The notes: generated from the letters alone by a model not told the origin. A DNA stretch of 64,000 bases from Stenotrophomonas rhizophila (GCF_007667275.1 NZ_VDQT01000005.1:248001-312000); one strand, 5' to 3'; shown: positions 50,102-61,297, counted from the stretch's first letter. Made by a program: numbers and translations.

Positions 50102-51823
50102 TCAGTTGCTGCTGGCCACCGGCATCGGACGGCCACCGCTGAAGGTCGACCAGGCCGGAACCCGCAGCACGTTGCCATTGCTGTCCAGGAACAGCGTGCC
50201 GGTGGCGCCGGCCAGGCCGCCCTCGTTGGCGACCTTGTCCAGGTAGGCGCTGATCTTCCAGGCGTCGAAGCCGAAGGCGAACAGGCGCCCGGCCGCGCCG
50301 CGTGCGGTCGGCAGGATCTGTGCGGTGGTGCTCGCCGACGGCAGGCCCGCCACGCCGCGCACGTTCCAGGCTTCGTTCGGGTAGACGATGCCGTCCAGTG
50401 CCATGTCTTCTTCCGGCTTGCCGGTGCCCAGGGTGAGCTGCGAGGTGCCCACGCGGGTGGCGCCGCCGACACCGGCCAGCGCCAGCTGCGGCGCCAGCGC
50501 GCGCGCCTGCGGGGCCTTCACCGCCAGCAGCACGCCGTCGACCGCACCGGCGGCGCGGACCTGCGCGCCGATGTCGCCGACCGTGTCGTTCACGCCCAGC
50601 GTCGCCAGCACCTGGCCGCCGCGCTGGGTGAAGCGCTCACGGAAGGCGGCGGCGGTGCGGCGGCCGTTGTCGTCATTGCTATGCACCACCAGCACCTTGC
50701 TACGTTCGCGGCTGCGCAGGAATTCGGCAGCGATGATGCCGTCGTCCTCCGGTGCCAGCGAGAAGCCGGCGCTGCCGGCCGGCGGGCTGCTCTTGCCACG
50801 GTTCAGCGCCAGCACCGGTACGGGCAGGTCGGCGCGGCCGAACACCGCGTCCACCTCGTCGCGGCCGAGCGGGCCGACGATGAAGTCCGCGCCGGCAGCG
50901 ACCGCCTTGTCATAGGCGGCCGTGGCGCCGGTCGGGGTGCCGGCGGTGTCGATGAACTGGATCTCCGGACGTTGCCGGCCTTCACCGTAGTAGCCACTGA
51001 GCAGGCCATCGCGCACCGGCTGGGCGGCGGTGGCCAGGCGTCCGCTGAGCGGCAGCAGCACCGCCATCCGCACCGGCGGGCGGTACCCATCGGCCATCGC
51101 CGGTGGCCGCTTGCTGGTGTCGAACTGGGCCACGCCATCGCGGTCGAACGGGCGCGGCAGCGGCAGGCCACGCGCGATCAGCGCGCGGCCGGCGAAGTTG
51201 TACAACGGTTCGTTGGCCGGCAGCGCGGCGGCGCGCGTGCGCAGGGTGGCATCGTCCAGGCTGCCGAGCAGGCCGGCGATGGCCTGCTGGTTGTCGGCGC
51301 GCGCCTGGCCACTGAGCGCGGCGTGGGCGCGGGCACGCTCGGTGGCGGCACCGACCACATCGCCATTGGCCTGCAGCGCGTTGGCGCGGGCCAGCTGCCA
51401 GCGCGTGCGCAGCGGCGTGACGACGGTGTCGGAGGATTCCTTCAGGAAACCCAGTGCCTGTGCCGGCTGCTTGTCGGCCAGCGCCAGTTCGGCGCTGGTG
51501 AGGTGGAAGCGCTGCAGGCTGGCGCCGCTGAGCTGGCGTGGGTTGACCTGGGCCAGCAGGGTGCGGGCGCGCGCCGCATCGCCGGCGTCGTGCCAAGCAA
51601 ACGCCGCATCGGCGAGCGCGGCGCTGCGCGCATTGCCGCGCAGCGTGTTGGCCAGGGCTTCCAGCTGCACCGCGGCCTCACGCGGCTTGCCCTGATCGAT
51701 CAGCGCCAGCGCCTGGCTCCGCGCCGGCGACTCCGGGGCGCTGGTCAGGCTGGTCGTGGCGCAGCCGGCGAGCAGCAGCAGCGACAACGACAGGGCGGAG
51801 ATCCGTGCGGCGGGCTTGTTCAT
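50102..51823 (-). CDS. lpoA: Penicillin-binding protein activator LpoA
   Basis: Outer-membrane lipoprotein that stimulates PBP1A, 573 aa. ATG 51823 is chosen because the signal peptide [21 protein letters not shown] starts there; an in-frame ATG four codons upstream is possible. Acylation is at the LAGC cysteine. The N-terminal part is TPR-like (residues 40-220) and the C-terminal part is a periplasmic-binding-protein fold ([56 protein letters not shown]). It is divergent from rsmI, as in E. coli. Confidence 0.95.
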   Translation of the reverse strand: MNKPAARISALSLSLLLLAGCATTSLTSAPESPARSQALALIDQGKPREAAVQLEALANTLRGNARSAALADAAFAWHDAGDAARARTLLAQVNPRQLSGASLQRFHLTSAELALADKQPAQALGFLKESSDTVVTPLRTRWQLARANALQANGDVVGAATERARAHAALSGQARADNQQAIAGLLGSLDDATLRTRAAALPANEPLYNFAGRALIARGLPLPRPFDRDGVAQFDTSKRPPAMADGYRPPVRMAVLLPLSGRLATAAQPVRDGLLSGYYGEGRQRPEIQFIDTAGTPTGATAAYDKAVAAGADFIVGPLGRDEVDAVFGRADLPVPVLALNRGKSSPPAGSAGFSLAPEDDGIIAAEFLRSRERSKVLVVHSNDDNGRRTAAAFRERFTQRGGQVLATLGVNDTVGDIGAQVRAAGAVDGVLLAVKAPQARALAPQLALAGVGGATRVGTSQLTLGTGKPEEDMALDGIVYPNEAWNVRGVAGLPSASTTAQILPTARGAAGRLFAFGFDAWKISAYLDKVANEGGLAGATGTLFLDSNGNVLRVPAWSTFSGGRPMPVASSN

Positions 51824-51891
51824 GATCAGGTCCATTCGATGGGGTCTCGTACACGTTAGGATTCTACCCTTGACCTGCGAGTGCCGTTGCG

Positions 51892-52713
51892 ATGAGTGCT
51901 GTCCCCACGCTGTATGTCGTTGCCACCCCGATCGGCAACCTTGCCGACCTGACCCCGCGCGCGCAGGACGTGCTGCGTTCGGTGGCCGCGATCTGCGCCG
52001 AGGACACCCGCCGCAGCGGCCAGCTGCTGGCCCATTTCGGCATCCAGCAGCCGCTGGTGGCCCTGCATGACCACAACGAGGAGGTGCTGGCGCAGCGCAT
52101 CGTGGCCCGCCTGCAGGCGGGCGAATCGTTGGCCCTGGTCAGCGACGCCGGCACCCCGCTGGTGAGCGACCCGGGCTACCGGCTGGTGCGCGCCGCGCGC
52201 GCGGCCGGCATCCGGGTCAGCCCGGTACCGGGCGCCTGCGCGGCCATCGCCGCGCTCAGCGTGGCCGGCCTGCCCAGCGACCGCTTCACCTTCGAGGGCT
52301 TCCTGCCGGCCAAGGGGTCGGGGCGCCGCGAGCGCCTGCAGGGGCTGGCAGGGGAAACCCGTACCCTGGTGTTCTACGAATCCTCACACCGCATCGCGGA
52401 GTCGCTCGCCGACATGGTTGCCGCATTCGGCCCGGAGCGGCCTGCGGTGCTGGCCCGCGAACTCACCAAGCTGTTCGAGACCGTCCTCGATGGCGACCTG
52501 GCCAGCCTGCTGCGCCAAGTCGAAGCCGACGAGAACCAGCGCAAGGGCGAATTCGTGGTGATGGTCCAAGGCGCCGCCAATGACGAAGAGGCCCAGCTCG
52601 CCCAGGGCCGTCGCCTGTACGCCAAGCTCAGCGAGCACCTGCCGCCTTCAACCGCGGCGAAACTGGCCGCAGAACTCACCGGCGCCCCGCGAAAAGCGTT
52701 GTACGGCGGATGA
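51892..52713 (+). CDS. rsmI: 16S rRNA (cytidine-1402-2'-O)-methyltransferase RsmI
   Basis: Methylates the ribose of C1402 in 16S rRNA with SAM, 273 aa. Tetrapyrrole-methylase-like fold with TLYVVATPIGNLADLTPRA at the start, SDAGTPLVSDPGYRLV, VPGACAAIAALSVAGLP, FYESSHRI and RELTKLFE. It is read divergently from lpoA with only 68 bp between the starts, a shared control region. rnpB begins 17 bp after its stop. Confidence 0.98.
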   Translation: MSAVPTLYVVATPIGNLADLTPRAQDVLRSVAAICAEDTRRSGQLLAHFGIQQPLVALHDHNEEVLAQRIVARLQAGESLALVSDAGTPLVSDPGYRLVRAARAAGIRVSPVPGACAAIAALSVAGLPSDRFTFEGFLPAKGSGRRERLQGLAGETRTLVFYESSHRIAESLADMVAAFGPERPAVLARELTKLFETVLDGDLASLLRQVEADENQRKGEFVVMVQGAANDEEAQLAQGRRLYAKLSEHLPPSTAAKLAAELTGAPRKALYGG

Positions 52714-52730
52714 GCTGATAGACTACGCAT

Positions 52731-53085
52731 GGCAGAGTCGGCCAGGCAGTCGCGTCATTCCTTCGGGAATGCCGAGGAAAGTCCGGGCTCCGCAGGGCAA
52801 GATGCCAGGTAACGCCTGGGCGGCGCGAGCCGACGGAAAGTGCAACAGAAAGATACCGCCTACGTTCCCTCCGGGGAGCCGGTAAGGGTGAAATGGTGCG
52901 GTAAGAGCGCACCGCGAGTCTGGCAACAGACCGGCACGGCAAACCCCATCTGGAGCAAGACCAAATAGGGTCCTCATGGCGCGGCCCGCGTCGGGACCGG
53001 GTAGGTTGCTTGAGCGCCACGGTGACGTGGCGCCTAGAAGAATGACTGTCCACGACAAAACCCGGCTTATCGGCCGGCTCTGCCA
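52731..53085 (+). ncRNA. rnpB: RNase P RNA (M1 RNA, type A)
   Basis: The catalytic RNA of RNase P for tRNA 5' maturation. Conserved parts are GAGGAAAGTCCGGGC (CR-I), the ACGGAAAGTGCAACAGAAAG block, GGTAAGGGTGAAATGGTG, AGAGCGCACCG, and near the 3' end AGAAGAATGACTGTCCACGAC with CAAAACCCGGCTTAT. The 5' end GGCAGAGTCGG pairs with CCGGCTCTGCC at the 3' end (P1). Bounds are set by that pairing and are good to a few bases. TTGTAC (52699) and TAGACT (52719-52724), inside the 3' end of rsmI, may form its promoter, though the 14-bp spacing is short. Confidence 0.97.
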
Positions 53086-53148
53086 CTTTCTTCGCAGAAG
53101 GCGAAAAGAGCCCGGAATCTGCTGAGCGGATGTCTGGGCCCCCGAGGC

Positions 53149-53169
53149 GTGACGACCAACGGTCGTCAC
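53149..53169. repeat. SMAG-type palindrome over the DM13 gene stop codon
   Basis: GTGACGACC-aac-GGTCGTCAC, a 9-bp perfect stem with a 3-nt loop. The TGA stop of the minus-strand neighbour (53166-53168) lies within its right arm. It separates rnpB from that gene. Confidence 0.8.
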
Positions 53170-53660
53170 CGGTCAGGGTCGGCGTACATGCGGTACTGCG
53201 CTGCCGAAATGAACTGCGAGAAGGCTTCGCACCAGACCACGACGGTGGTGTAGGCCTCCACGTCCACGTCGGCGGGGACGTCGAGCAGGAAGCGGTCGAA
53301 GGTCTTTACGTCGCCGATCAGCTGGGCGTCCTGCTTGATGCGCAGGAAATCGCTGCGGTTGTCCACGAACTCCCGCGCCAGGTACACCTTGTAGTCGGGA
53401 CCGGGCGCCATGCGGCCGTCGAAGACGATCTGCATCGCGCTGACGCCGACCTTGCCGTCGGCCCAATGCACCGGATCGCTGCCTTTCAGGCCGCGTTCGA
53501 ACCGGGCGCTGTGTTCGCTGTTGGCCATGGCCTGCGCTACCACCGCAGCGTTTGGCCCATCGGGTGCGGTCAGGATCGGCAGCAGGTACACGCCCGCGCC
53601 GAAGCCGGCGGCGAGGGTCAAGGCATGGGTGGCGAGGAGCAGGGTCAGTCGGCGCTTCAT
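53166..53660 (-). CDS. DM13 domain-containing protein
   Basis: 164 aa. The N-terminal hydrophobic segment (LTLLLATHALTLAAGFGAGVYLLPIL) anchors or exports it. The rest is a DM13 domain: FERGLKGSDPVHWADGKVGV, FDGRMAPGPDYKVYLA, FDRFLLDVPADVDVEAYTTVVVWCEAFSQFISAAQY. The conserved Cys in VVVWCEAF is the residue proposed for redox chemistry in DM13. Its function in bacteria is not known. It faces away from rnpB. Confidence 0.85.
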   Translation of the reverse strand: MKRRLTLLLATHALTLAAGFGAGVYLLPILTAPDGPNAAVVAQAMANSEHSARFERGLKGSDPVHWADGKVGVSAMQIVFDGRMAPGPDYKVYLAREFVDNRSDFLRIKQDAQLIGDVKTFDRFLLDVPADVDVEAYTTVVVWCEAFSQFISAAQYRMYADPDR

Positions 53661-53778
53661 CAGGGGGTTCCGGTCAGGGTGGGGCGCAGGGCGCCAGCGG
53701 CGCGTTGGCGCCGGTACCGGAAAAGAGCGCGTGGGCGCGTGGATGGATGCGCCGGTCGGGCCGGCACGTGCGCGGCGT

Positions 53779-54570
53779 TTACCCTGCAGCGGGAATCGGC
53801 ACCGGCGCGGAAGGACCCACGCGGAGCGCGGTTTCGCCGATGCAGGCGCCAGCGGGGTCGAAGCGACGCTCGCGGATGAAGCCCTGGCCGCCCGCGTCCA
53901 GCGCGATCACGGTGCTGGCACGGGTGCCGTAGTCGGGGCTGCGGATGAACGCCGAGGACAGCCAGCGCTCGCGCTCCAGGCCGATCCCGGTGTCGGGCAG
54001 GGTGCTGTCGTCGGCCCGGCTTTCGTCGGCCAACGCCGCCCACAAGGGCGCAAGGTCGTCGCGGCCGGCGTCGATCCAGGCCTGCAGGGCTGCATTGAGC
54101 GCCTGCGTCTTCGGCCACGGTGCGTCCAGCGGACCGTTGGACATGCCATGGATGCCCGGCGCCAGCGTCTGCCGCAGCAGCGGGTGGTTGCCCAGGAACT
54201 GGCAGCTGTGGCGGTCGGCCAGCAGCAGGTTGAACGGGGCGAAGGCTGCCGCATCTCCTGCCAGCGTGTCGGCGAAGCGGTCGGCCGGCGTGCTCGCGCG
54301 CAGGTAGTCGGCGACCAGCGCACCGCGCGATGGACCGGTCTGCCGCGCCAACGGATCGCGTACGTTGGTCACCACCGCCATGCGGCCGTCGGCGCCGACG
54401 CCAGCCCAGGTGCCGCCCGAGCGCAGGTCGCGGCCGGCCAGGACGCCCAGGTCGGGCGCCGCCCAGGCGGACAGCGCTGCGGTCGGACGCTGGTGGAATT
54501 CATCGCGGTTGCCGGCCATCAGCAACTGCCAGCGGGGGTGGACCTTCCAGGCCAGGGTGAGCAGACACAT
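53779..54570 (-). CDS. NRDE / TANGO2-family protein
   Basis: 263 aa, a soluble Ntn-hydrolase-like protein of the NRDE family. ATG 54570 is chosen because the family begins with MC(L/I), here MCLLTLAWKVHPRWQLLMAGNRDEFHQRPT; the Cys2 would be a nucleophile after Met removal. Also typical are LAGRDLRSGGTWAGV and TNVRDP, with GMSNGPLDAPWPK further on. Human TANGO2 is linked to heme/lipid handling, but the role in bacteria is open. No coding partner is adjacent. Confidence 0.9.
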   Translation of the reverse strand: MCLLTLAWKVHPRWQLLMAGNRDEFHQRPTAALSAWAAPDLGVLAGRDLRSGGTWAGVGADGRMAVVTNVRDPLARQTGPSRGALVADYLRASTPADRFADTLAGDAAAFAPFNLLLADRHSCQFLGNHPLLRQTLAPGIHGMSNGPLDAPWPKTQALNAALQAWIDAGRDDLAPLWAALADESRADDSTLPDTGIGLERERWLSSAFIRSPDYGTRASTVIALDAGGQGFIRERRFDPAGACIGETALRVGPSAPVPIPAAG

Positions 54571-54894
54571 GCCACGCATTGTGCCGAATCTGCGCAGCGA
54601 CCGCCGCCTCGCGACCTCGCGCGGACTGAATGCGTGGCGATGTTTCACGCGGTCTACACAGGCCTGAACTTCGACCCAATCTCAAAAATTGAGACGAAAC
54701 AGCAACTTGTGGATAAGCCTTGAACAAGTCTCTAAACATTGCTGCAAGCCCTTGATGTCCAAGGTGATTTCCGCCTCGCAAAACTGTTGACAACCCCATC
54801 GCCGCTGCTAAGGTGGGCAACGGAGGGAAAACCGGGTTTTTTGTGGTTTTTCGTGGTTCAATGTTTCACCGGGCGAAGGAAAGGTGCACGCGTC
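54571..54894 (+). promoter_or_regulatory. mraZ: Control region of the dcw cluster
   Basis: 324 bp without a gene. It contains an inverted repeat TCTCAA-aaa-TTGAGA (54680-54694), a perfect DnaA box TGTGGATAA (54708-54716), a sigma-70-like promoter TTGACA (54787-54792), 16 bp, TAAGGT (54809-54814), and GGG triplets at 54815, 54825 and 54834 just after the -10, resembling MraZ operator repeats. Confidence 0.55.
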
Positions 54895-55341
54895 GTGTTT
54901 CAGGGCGAGACGGCCATCACAGTTGACGACAAAGGGCGCATGGCGGTTCCGACCGCGCATCGCGATCTGGTCGCGCGCGTGAGCAACAACCGCCTGGTCC
55001 TGACCTACAACCCGTTCGAGTCCGGCTGCCTGTGGCTGTATGCCGAGGCGGAGTGGGAACGGGTCCGCGACGACGTCATGGCCAAGCCCAACACACAGCG
55101 CGTCGTGCGACTGCTGCAACAGAAGCTGGTCGGTTCGGCCGCGCATCTGGAGCTGGATGGCAACGGCCGCATCAGTATTCCGGCAAGCCACCGCAACGCT
55201 GTTGGCATTGAAAAGAAGGCGGTGTTGCTCGGCATGGGCGACAAATTCGAATTGTGGAGCGAGCAGGCTCATCGCGCACTGATCCAGCAGACGTTGTCTG
55301 ACGAGGATCTGGGCGATGGGTTGCTCGACCTGAAGTTGTGA
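54895..55341 (+). CDS. mraZ: Transcriptional regulator MraZ
   Basis: 148 aa DNA-binding protein, first gene of the division and cell wall cluster, known in E. coli to repress its own operon. GTG 54895 is chosen because it gives the family N-terminus [19 protein letters not shown]. Two SpoVT/AbrB-like MraZ domains (about 5-55 and 78-125) carry the paired DKGRMAVP and GNGRISIP motifs. The ribosome site is poor (AAGGA 15 bp away). It overlaps rsmH by 4 bp. Confidence 0.97.
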   Translation: MFQGETAITVDDKGRMAVPTAHRDLVARVSNNRLVLTYNPFESGCLWLYAEAEWERVRDDVMAKPNTQRVVRLLQQKLVGSAAHLELDGNGRISIPASHRNAVGIEKKAVLLGMGDKFELWSEQAHRALIQQTLSDEDLGDGLLDLKL

Positions 55342-56324
55342 CCCGGGGTGCCCGGGTGCGCGGAGGCGCGCAGGCCGGTCACCTTCCGGTGTCGCAGTCG
55401 CCGGCGGGCCATCTGCCGGTGCTGTACACGCAGGTCCTGGACGGCCTGAAGGTGATCGAAAACGGAACGTATCTCGATGGCACGTTCGGTCGCGGCGGTC
55501 ACGCCCGCGGCGTGCTCGAGCAACTCGGTCCTGGAGGCCGACTGCTGGTCATGGACAAGGATCCGGAGGCAATCGCGGTAGCCGAGCGCGATTTCGCGCC
55601 GGACCCGCGTGTCTCGATCTTCCGTGGCAGCTTCGCCGACCTGCTGCACTGGAGCGCAACCGCCGACGGCCTGGACGGGGTGCTGTTCGACCTCGGTGTG
55701 TCCTCGCCGCAGCTGGACGTGGCCGAGCGCGGTTTCAGCTTCGGCAAGGACGGCCCGCTGGACATGCGCATGGACCCGGACAGCGGCGAAAGCGCCGCGC
55801 AGTGGCTCAACCGTGTCGAAGAGCGCGAGCTGATGGACGTGCTCTGGACCTATGGCGAAGAACGCCAGGGGCGCCGCATCGCACGCGCGATCATCGCGCG
55901 CCGCGACAGGCAGCCGTTTACCCGCACCGCCGAACTGGCCGAGCTGATCGCGTCGGTGATGCCGCGTGGCAAGGACAAGATCCACCCGGCCACGCGCAGC
56001 TTCCAGGCGATCCGCATCCACATCAACCGCGAACTGGCCGATCTCGAGGCCGGGCTCGACGCCGCCATGGCGCGGCTGAAGCCGGGTGGTCGGCTGGCGG
56101 TGATCAGCTTCCACTCGCTGGAAGACCGCATCGTCAAGCAGTTCATGAACCGCCACGCCAAGGCGCCGCCGAGCAACCGCCGCCTGCCCGAGCTGGCCGC
56201 GTTCGTGCCGACCCTGGACCTGGTGGGGGGCGCGATCAAGGCCGAAGACGACGAGCTGGTGGTCAATCCCCGCTCGCGCAGCGCCGTGCTGCGCGTGGCC
56301 GAAAAGCGCGCGGTGGCCGGATGA
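55338..56324 (+). CDS. rsmH: 16S rRNA m4C1402 methyltransferase RsmH
   Basis: N4-methylates C1402 of 16S rRNA, the base whose ribose RsmI (also in this window) methylates. 328 aa. GTG 55338 overlaps the mraZ stop; a GTG six codons later is possible. SAM site motifs are [15 protein letters not shown] and [14 protein letters not shown], then [19 protein letters not shown] and [16 protein letters not shown]. The first 20 residues ([21 protein letters not shown]) look like a family-atypical tail. It overlaps ftsL by ATGA. Confidence 0.97.
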   Translation: MTRGARVRGGAQAGHLPVSQSPAGHLPVLYTQVLDGLKVIENGTYLDGTFGRGGHARGVLEQLGPGGRLLVMDKDPEAIAVAERDFAPDPRVSIFRGSFADLLHWSATADGLDGVLFDLGVSSPQLDVAERGFSFGKDGPLDMRMDPDSGESAAQWLNRVEERELMDVLWTYGEERQGRRIARAIIARRDRQPFTRTAELAELIASVMPRGKDKIHPATRSFQAIRIHINRELADLEAGLDAAMARLKPGGRLAVISFHSLEDRIVKQFMNRHAKAPPSNRRLPELAAFVPTLDLVGGAIKAEDDELVVNPRSRSAVLRVAEKRAVAG

Positions 56325-56584
56325 GCCGCCTGCTGCTGGTCGTGCTGCTGGCCTGCACCATCGCCTCGGCGATCGGTGTGGTGTTCATGCGCCATCGCCA
56401 TCGGCAGACCTTCGTCGAACTGTCGCGCGTGGAGCGCGCCCGCGACGAACTGAACATTGAATTCGGCCGCCTGCAGCTGGAGCAGGCAACCCTGGCCGAA
56501 GCCACCCGCGTCGACCGCGTGGCGCGCGAACGGCTGGGCATGAAGTTCCCTGAAGCGGCGGATGTCGTGGTGGTGCGGCCATGA
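56321..56584 (+). CDS. ftsL: Cell division protein FtsL
   Basis: 87 aa bitopic divisome protein. One membrane helix (about 3-22, [20 protein letters not shown]) is followed by a leucine-zipper-type coiled coil ([32 protein letters not shown]) ending in [10 protein letters not shown], the usual FtsL C-terminus. It overlaps rsmH and ftsI, each by ATGA. Conserved position between rsmH and ftsI supports the call despite low sequence conservation. Confidence 0.95.
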   Translation: MSRLLLVVLLACTIASAIGVVFMRHRHRQTFVELSRVERARDELNIEFGRLQLEQATLAEATRVDRVARERLGMKFPEAADVVVVRP

Positions 56585-58428
56585 ACAAGACCGGCCGCAA
56601 CCGTGCGCGCAACAGCTTCAACCTGCGCCAGCGCCTGAAGTGGGTCGGGCTGGCGCTGGGCCTGTGCTCGGTGTCGCTGGTCGGCCGTGCCGCCTACGTG
56701 CAGCTGGTCAACAGCGACTTCTACCAGCGCCAGGGCGAAGCGCGTTACCTGCGCGAACTGCCGATCAACACCTCGCGCGGCATGATCACCGATCGCAACG
56801 GCGAGCCGGTGGCGGTGTCGACCCCGGTCGCCTCGATCTGGGTCAACCCGCAGGAACTGATGCGCGCGCCCGACCGCATTCCGGAGCTGGCCACCGCACT
56901 GGGCATGCCGCTGGACGAGCTGACCTCGAAGCTGAGCCAGAAGGCCGACAAGGAATTCATGTACCTGCGCCGCCGGATCAACCCGGACGACGCGGAGAAA
57001 GTGGTGGCGCTGAAGATCCCCGGCGTAGCCTCGCAGCGCGAATTCCGTCGTTTCTACCCGCAGGGTGAAGCGATGGCGCACGTGCTCGGCTTCACCAATA
57101 TCGACGACCGTGGCCAGGAAGGTCTGGAACTGGCGTTCGACGAATGGCTGCGCGGCAAGGCCGGCGCCAAGCGGGTGATCCGCAACCGCAAGGGCGACAC
57201 GGTTGAAAGCGACCTGCTGCGCGCGGCCGAGCCGGGAAAGGACCTGACCCTGAGCATCGACCGGCGCATCCAGTTCCTGGCGTTCAAGGAGCTGCGCAAC
57301 GCGCTGATCGAGAACAAGGCCGCCGGCGGTTCGATGGTGATCATGGACGTGGCCACCGGCGAAGTGCTGGCCATGGTCAACCTGCCGACCTACAACCCCA
57401 ATTCGGTGGGCGGCGCCGCGCCGGACACCCGTCGCAACCGCGCGGTGACCGACCTGGTCGAGCCGGGTTCGACCATGAAGCCGTTGACCATCGCCTCGGC
57501 GCTGCAGTCCGGCGTGGTCACCAAGGACACCACGGTCGACACCAACCCGGGCTACATGGCGATCGGTCGCTATACGATCAAGGACGTGCCGCGCAACAAC
57601 GGCGTGCTCAACGTCACCGGCGTGATCACCCGCAGTTCGAACATCGGCGCGGCCAAGATCGCCGCGAAGATGCCCGACCAGGTGTTCTACGACCACGTGC
57701 ACAGCTTCGGCTACGGCTCGTCCCCGCACAGCGGCTTCCCCGGCGAATCGGCCGGCGTGTTCCCGCGCCCGGCGCGCTGGAGCGGCTCCTCCAAGACCAC
57801 CATGTCCTACGGCTACGGCCTGAACGTCACCCCGTTGCAGATCGCCACGGCATACTCGGCACTGGGCAATGGCGGCAAGCTGATCGCGCCGACCTTCGTC
57901 AAGGGCCAGCGCAACGAAGGCAAGCAGATCATCGACGAAAACGTCGCCCGCGAAGTGGTGGCGATGATGGAGACGGTGGTCACCCAGGGCGGCGCCAAGC
58001 AGGCGGCCGTGCTCGGATACCACGTCGCCGGCAAGACCGGTACCGCGCGCAAGGCCGGCCCCGGTGGCTATGAGCGCGGCCATTACAATGCGCTGTTCGC
58101 CGGCGTTGTGCCGGCCAGCAACCCGCGCTTTGCCACCGTCATCGTGATCAACGACCCGCAGGCCGGCAAGTACTACGGCGGCCTGGTCTCCGCTCCGGTG
58201 TTCCACAACGTCATGGAAGGCGCGCTGCGCCTGATGGACGTGCCGCCGGACGACATCGATTCCTGGCTGGTCGCCCAGCAGTCGGGGAAGATGGGCCACG
58301 CCGCGTCCTCGCTGCCGACCCCGCCGCCGGCCGAGGCCGTGGTCGCGCCGGACGCCGCCGCCGAATTCGATGCCGCGCTGCCCACCGCGCACGCCCCGGT
58401 GCCGCCCGCGCAGGGAGGCACGCAATGA
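56581..58428 (+). CDS. ftsI: Septal peptidoglycan transpeptidase FtsI (PBP3)
   Basis: 615 aa class B penicillin-binding protein crosslinking septal peptidoglycan. A membrane anchor near 20-40 ([20 protein letters not shown]) is followed by the dimerisation domain and the transpeptidase domain with Ser297 in GSTMKP (SxxK), SSN ([11 protein letters not shown]) and KTGTARK. The Ala/Pro-rich C-terminal tail beyond about 575 is likely disordered. It overlaps murE by ATGA. Confidence 0.98.
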   Translation: MNKTGRNRARNSFNLRQRLKWVGLALGLCSVSLVGRAAYVQLVNSDFYQRQGEARYLRELPINTSRGMITDRNGEPVAVSTPVASIWVNPQELMRAPDRIPELATALGMPLDELTSKLSQKADKEFMYLRRRINPDDAEKVVALKIPGVASQREFRRFYPQGEAMAHVLGFTNIDDRGQEGLELAFDEWLRGKAGAKRVIRNRKGDTVESDLLRAAEPGKDLTLSIDRRIQFLAFKELRNALIENKAAGGSMVIMDVATGEVLAMVNLPTYNPNSVGGAAPDTRRNRAVTDLVEPGSTMKPLTIASALQSGVVTKDTTVDTNPGYMAIGRYTIKDVPRNNGVLNVTGVITRSSNIGAAKIAAKMPDQVFYDHVHSFGYGSSPHSGFPGESAGVFPRPARWSGSSKTTMSYGYGLNVTPLQIATAYSALGNGGKLIAPTFVKGQRNEGKQIIDENVAREVVAMMETVVTQGGAKQAAVLGYHVAGKTGTARKAGPGGYERGHYNALFAGVVPASNPRFATVIVINDPQAGKYYGGLVSAPVFHNVMEGALRLMDVPPDDIDSWLVAQQSGKMGHAASSLPTPPPAEAVVAPDAAAEFDAALPTAHAPVPPAQGGTQ

Positions 58429-59906
58429 GCCAGATGATGTTGCTTTCGCAGTTGCTTCCCGACGTGGTGCTGAGCCACGACCCCTCCATCACCGGCCTGG
58501 TGCTGGACAGCCGCGCGGTGCGCCCCGGCAATGCATTCGTGGCCATCGCCGGCTTCGGCGCGCACGGGCTGGGCTTCGTCGACCAGGCCCGCGCCGCGGG
58601 TGCGGGCGCGATCCTGTTCGAGCCGCCGGCCCCGGCGGAGCTGCCGGCCCCCGCCGACGCCATTGCCGTTCCCGGCCTGCGCGCGCGCATGGGCGGCATG
58701 GCCGACCAGTTCCACGGGCATCCGTCGCGCGCGATGACCATGGTCGGGGTCACCGGCACCAACGGCAAGACCTCCACCGTGCAGCTGCTGGCCCAGGCCT
58801 GGCACCTGCTGGGCACGCCCAGCGGTAGCATCGGCACGCTCGGCGTGGGCCTGTACGGCCACGTGGTGCCGACCGGTTTCACCACGCCGCTGGTGCTGCA
58901 GATGCATGCGGTGCTGGCCGAACTGCGCGACCAGGGCGCGGCTGCCGTGGCCATGGAAGTCAGCTCGCATGCGCTGGACCAGGGCCGTGTCGACGCCGTG
59001 CATTACGACGTGGCGGTGTTCACCAACCTCACCCGCGACCATCTCGACTACCACGGCGACATGGCCCGCTACGGCGCGGCCAAGGCCAAGCTGTTCCACC
59101 GCGAGGGCCTGAAGGCGGCGGTGGTCAACCTGGACGACAGCTTCGGCAGCGAACTGCTGCGCACCGTCGCACCGGGCGTGCGCCAGATCGGGGTCAGCTC
59201 GCGCGGCGCGCAGCAGGCCGCGCTGCGTGCCGATTCGCTGCGCATGGACGGGCGCGGCATTGCCTTCGACCTGGTCGTGGACGGCGCTCGCCACCCGGTG
59301 CAGTCGCCGCTGCTCGGCCGCTTCAACGTGGACAACCTGCTGGCCGTGGCCGGCGCGCTGTTCGCGCTCGGGCACGCGCCGGCGGCCATCGCCCACCTGC
59401 TGTCGCAGCTGCAGCCGATCGCCGGGCGCATGAACCGCCTGGGCGGCGAGGGCGGGCAGCCGACCGTGGTGATCGACTACGCGCACACCCCGGACGCGCT
59501 CGAACAGGCGTTGGACAGCCTGCACGGCCACCTGGCCGGCCGCCTGTTCTGCGTGTTCGGCTGCGGCGGCGAACGCGATACGGGCAAGCGCCCGCAGATG
59601 GCGGCGATCGCAGAACGCCTGGCCAACGGCGTGGTGGTCACCGACGACAACCCGCGCGGCGAAGACGGCGATGCCATCGTCGCCGACATCCTGGCCGGGC
59701 TGGCGAACCCGGCGGCCGTGACCGTGCAGCGCGACCGCGCCGCGGCCATCGCCACCGCGATCGCCCAGGCGGGCGAGGGCGACATCGTGCTGATCGCCGG
59801 CAAGGGCCATGAGCCCTACCAGGAAATCAACGGCGTGCAGCATCCGTTCAACGACACCGAGGTGGCGGCCCGCGTGCTGGCGCAGCGACAGGAGGGCGCA
59901 CGATGA
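58425..59906 (+). CDS. murE: UDP-MurNAc-tripeptide synthetase MurE
   Basis: Adds the third residue to UDP-MurNAc-dipeptide; 493 aa. ATP site [14 protein letters not shown] (about 107-120). The DNPR motif ([10 protein letters not shown]) identifies meso-diaminopimelate as the amino acid. Other blocks are [40 protein letters not shown] and [15 protein letters not shown]. It overlaps murF by ATGA. Confidence 0.98.
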   Translation: MSQMMLLSQLLPDVVLSHDPSITGLVLDSRAVRPGNAFVAIAGFGAHGLGFVDQARAAGAGAILFEPPAPAELPAPADAIAVPGLRARMGGMADQFHGHPSRAMTMVGVTGTNGKTSTVQLLAQAWHLLGTPSGSIGTLGVGLYGHVVPTGFTTPLVLQMHAVLAELRDQGAAAVAMEVSSHALDQGRVDAVHYDVAVFTNLTRDHLDYHGDMARYGAAKAKLFHREGLKAAVVNLDDSFGSELLRTVAPGVRQIGVSSRGAQQAALRADSLRMDGRGIAFDLVVDGARHPVQSPLLGRFNVDNLLAVAGALFALGHAPAAIAHLLSQLQPIAGRMNRLGGEGGQPTVVIDYAHTPDALEQALDSLHGHLAGRLFCVFGCGGERDTGKRPQMAAIAERLANGVVVTDDNPRGEDGDAIVADILAGLANPAAVTVQRDRAAAIATAIAQAGEGDIVLIAGKGHEPYQEINGVQHPFNDTEVAARVLAQRQEGAR

Positions 59907-61297
59907 AGCGCACTCCGCTGTCGCTGATCGCGCATTGGGCCGGTGGCGAGATCCATGGCGACGACACCGCCATCGACGCCATCAGCAACGACACCCGTAC
60001 CCTGGCGCCGGGAAGCCTGTACGTCGCCCTGCGCGGCGAGCGTTTCGATGGGCATGACTTCGCTGCCGACGCGGTGGCCCGCGGGGCCAGCGCGATGCTG
60101 GTCGAACGCCTGCTCGAGGTGGCCGTGCCGCAGATCGTGGTCGGCGACAGCGAACATGCGCTGGGCCGCATCGCGGCGGGCATGCAGCGCGACCGCAGCG
60201 CCGCGGTGTTCGCCATCACGGGCAGCAACGGCAAGACCAGCGTCAAGAGCCTGCTGCTGGCGATCCTGGAGCAGGTCGCGCGCGAACGCGGCGCCGTGGT
60301 GTATGCCAACCCGGGCAACCGCAACAACGAGATCGGCTTGCCGCTGGCGGTGATCGATGCGCCGGAGGACGCCGACTTCGCCATCTACGAGATGGGTGCC
60401 GGCAAGCCGGGCGACATCGCCTACCTCACCGACATCGCCCGCCCGCAGTACGCGCTGGTCAACAACATCGCCCCGGCGCACCTGGAGCGGATGGGCAACC
60501 TGCAGGGCGTGGCCAGCACCAAGGGCGCCATCTACGCCGCGCTGCCCGCCGATGGCGTGGCGGTGATCAACGCCGACGATGCGTTCGCGGCCTGGTTCGA
60601 ACAGCACATCGTCGGCCAGCCGCCGCGCAGCCGCGTGCTGCGCTATGCGCTGGACCACAGCGCGGAAGTCACCGCGCAGGCGATCCGACCGACCGCCGAG
60701 GGCAGCCAGTTCACCCTGGTCGCGCCCAGCGGCGCGATCAGCATCGCGCTGGCGCTGCCCGGCCGGCACAACATCAGCAACGCGCTGGCGGCGGCGTCGC
60801 TGGCGCTCGCGGCCGGCATCGGCCTGGACAGCATCGCCGCCGGCCTGGCCCGCGCCGAGCCGGTGCCCGGGCGCCAGATCGCACACCGCCTGCCCAGTGG
60901 CGCGGTGCTGATCGACGACAGCTACAACGCCAACCCCGGCTCGCTGTCCGCCGCGATCGATGCGCTGGCCGCGTCGAAGGATGAAGGCTGGCTGGTGCTG
61001 GGCGACATGCGCGAGCTCGGTCCGGACGGCGAGGCGCTGCACGCGCACGCCGGTCGGCGCGCGCGCGAAGCCGGACTCAAGCGCCTGTACACGCTGGGCA
61101 CGCTGAGCGCGGCCGCATCGCAGGCGTTCGGCGACGGCGGGCACCATTTCCACAGCCACGACGCGCTCGCCGCGGCGCTGGCCGATGAACTGCGTGCTGG
61201 CGTGCGTTGCCTGGTCAAGGGCTCGCGCGGCAGCGCCATGGACAAGATTGTGAAAGCGCTGCTGGCGCGAGGAGAGGAAACCCCCCATGTTGCTTGA
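59903..61297 (+). CDS. murF: UDP-MurNAc-tripeptide:D-Ala-D-Ala ligase MurF
   Basis: Adds D-Ala-D-Ala to complete the pentapeptide; 464 aa. The ATP motif is [14 protein letters not shown] (about 108-121). Also [28 protein letters not shown] and [18 protein letters not shown]. It overlaps mraY by 11 bp, the longest overlap in this part of the cluster. Confidence 0.98.
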   Translation: MKRTPLSLIAHWAGGEIHGDDTAIDAISNDTRTLAPGSLYVALRGERFDGHDFAADAVARGASAMLVERLLEVAVPQIVVGDSEHALGRIAAGMQRDRSAAVFAITGSNGKTSVKSLLLAILEQVARERGAVVYANPGNRNNEIGLPLAVIDAPEDADFAIYEMGAGKPGDIAYLTDIARPQYALVNNIAPAHLERMGNLQGVASTKGAIYAALPADGVAVINADDAFAAWFEQHIVGQPPRSRVLRYALDHSAEVTAQAIRPTAEGSQFTLVAPSGAISIALALPGRHNISNALAAASLALAAGIGLDSIAAGLARAEPVPGRQIAHRLPSGAVLIDDSYNANPGSLSAAIDALAASKDEGWLVLGDMRELGPDGEALHAHAGRRAREAGLKRLYTLGTLSAAASQAFGDGGHHFHSHDALAAALADELRAGVRCLVKGSRGSAMDKIVKALLARGEETPHVA

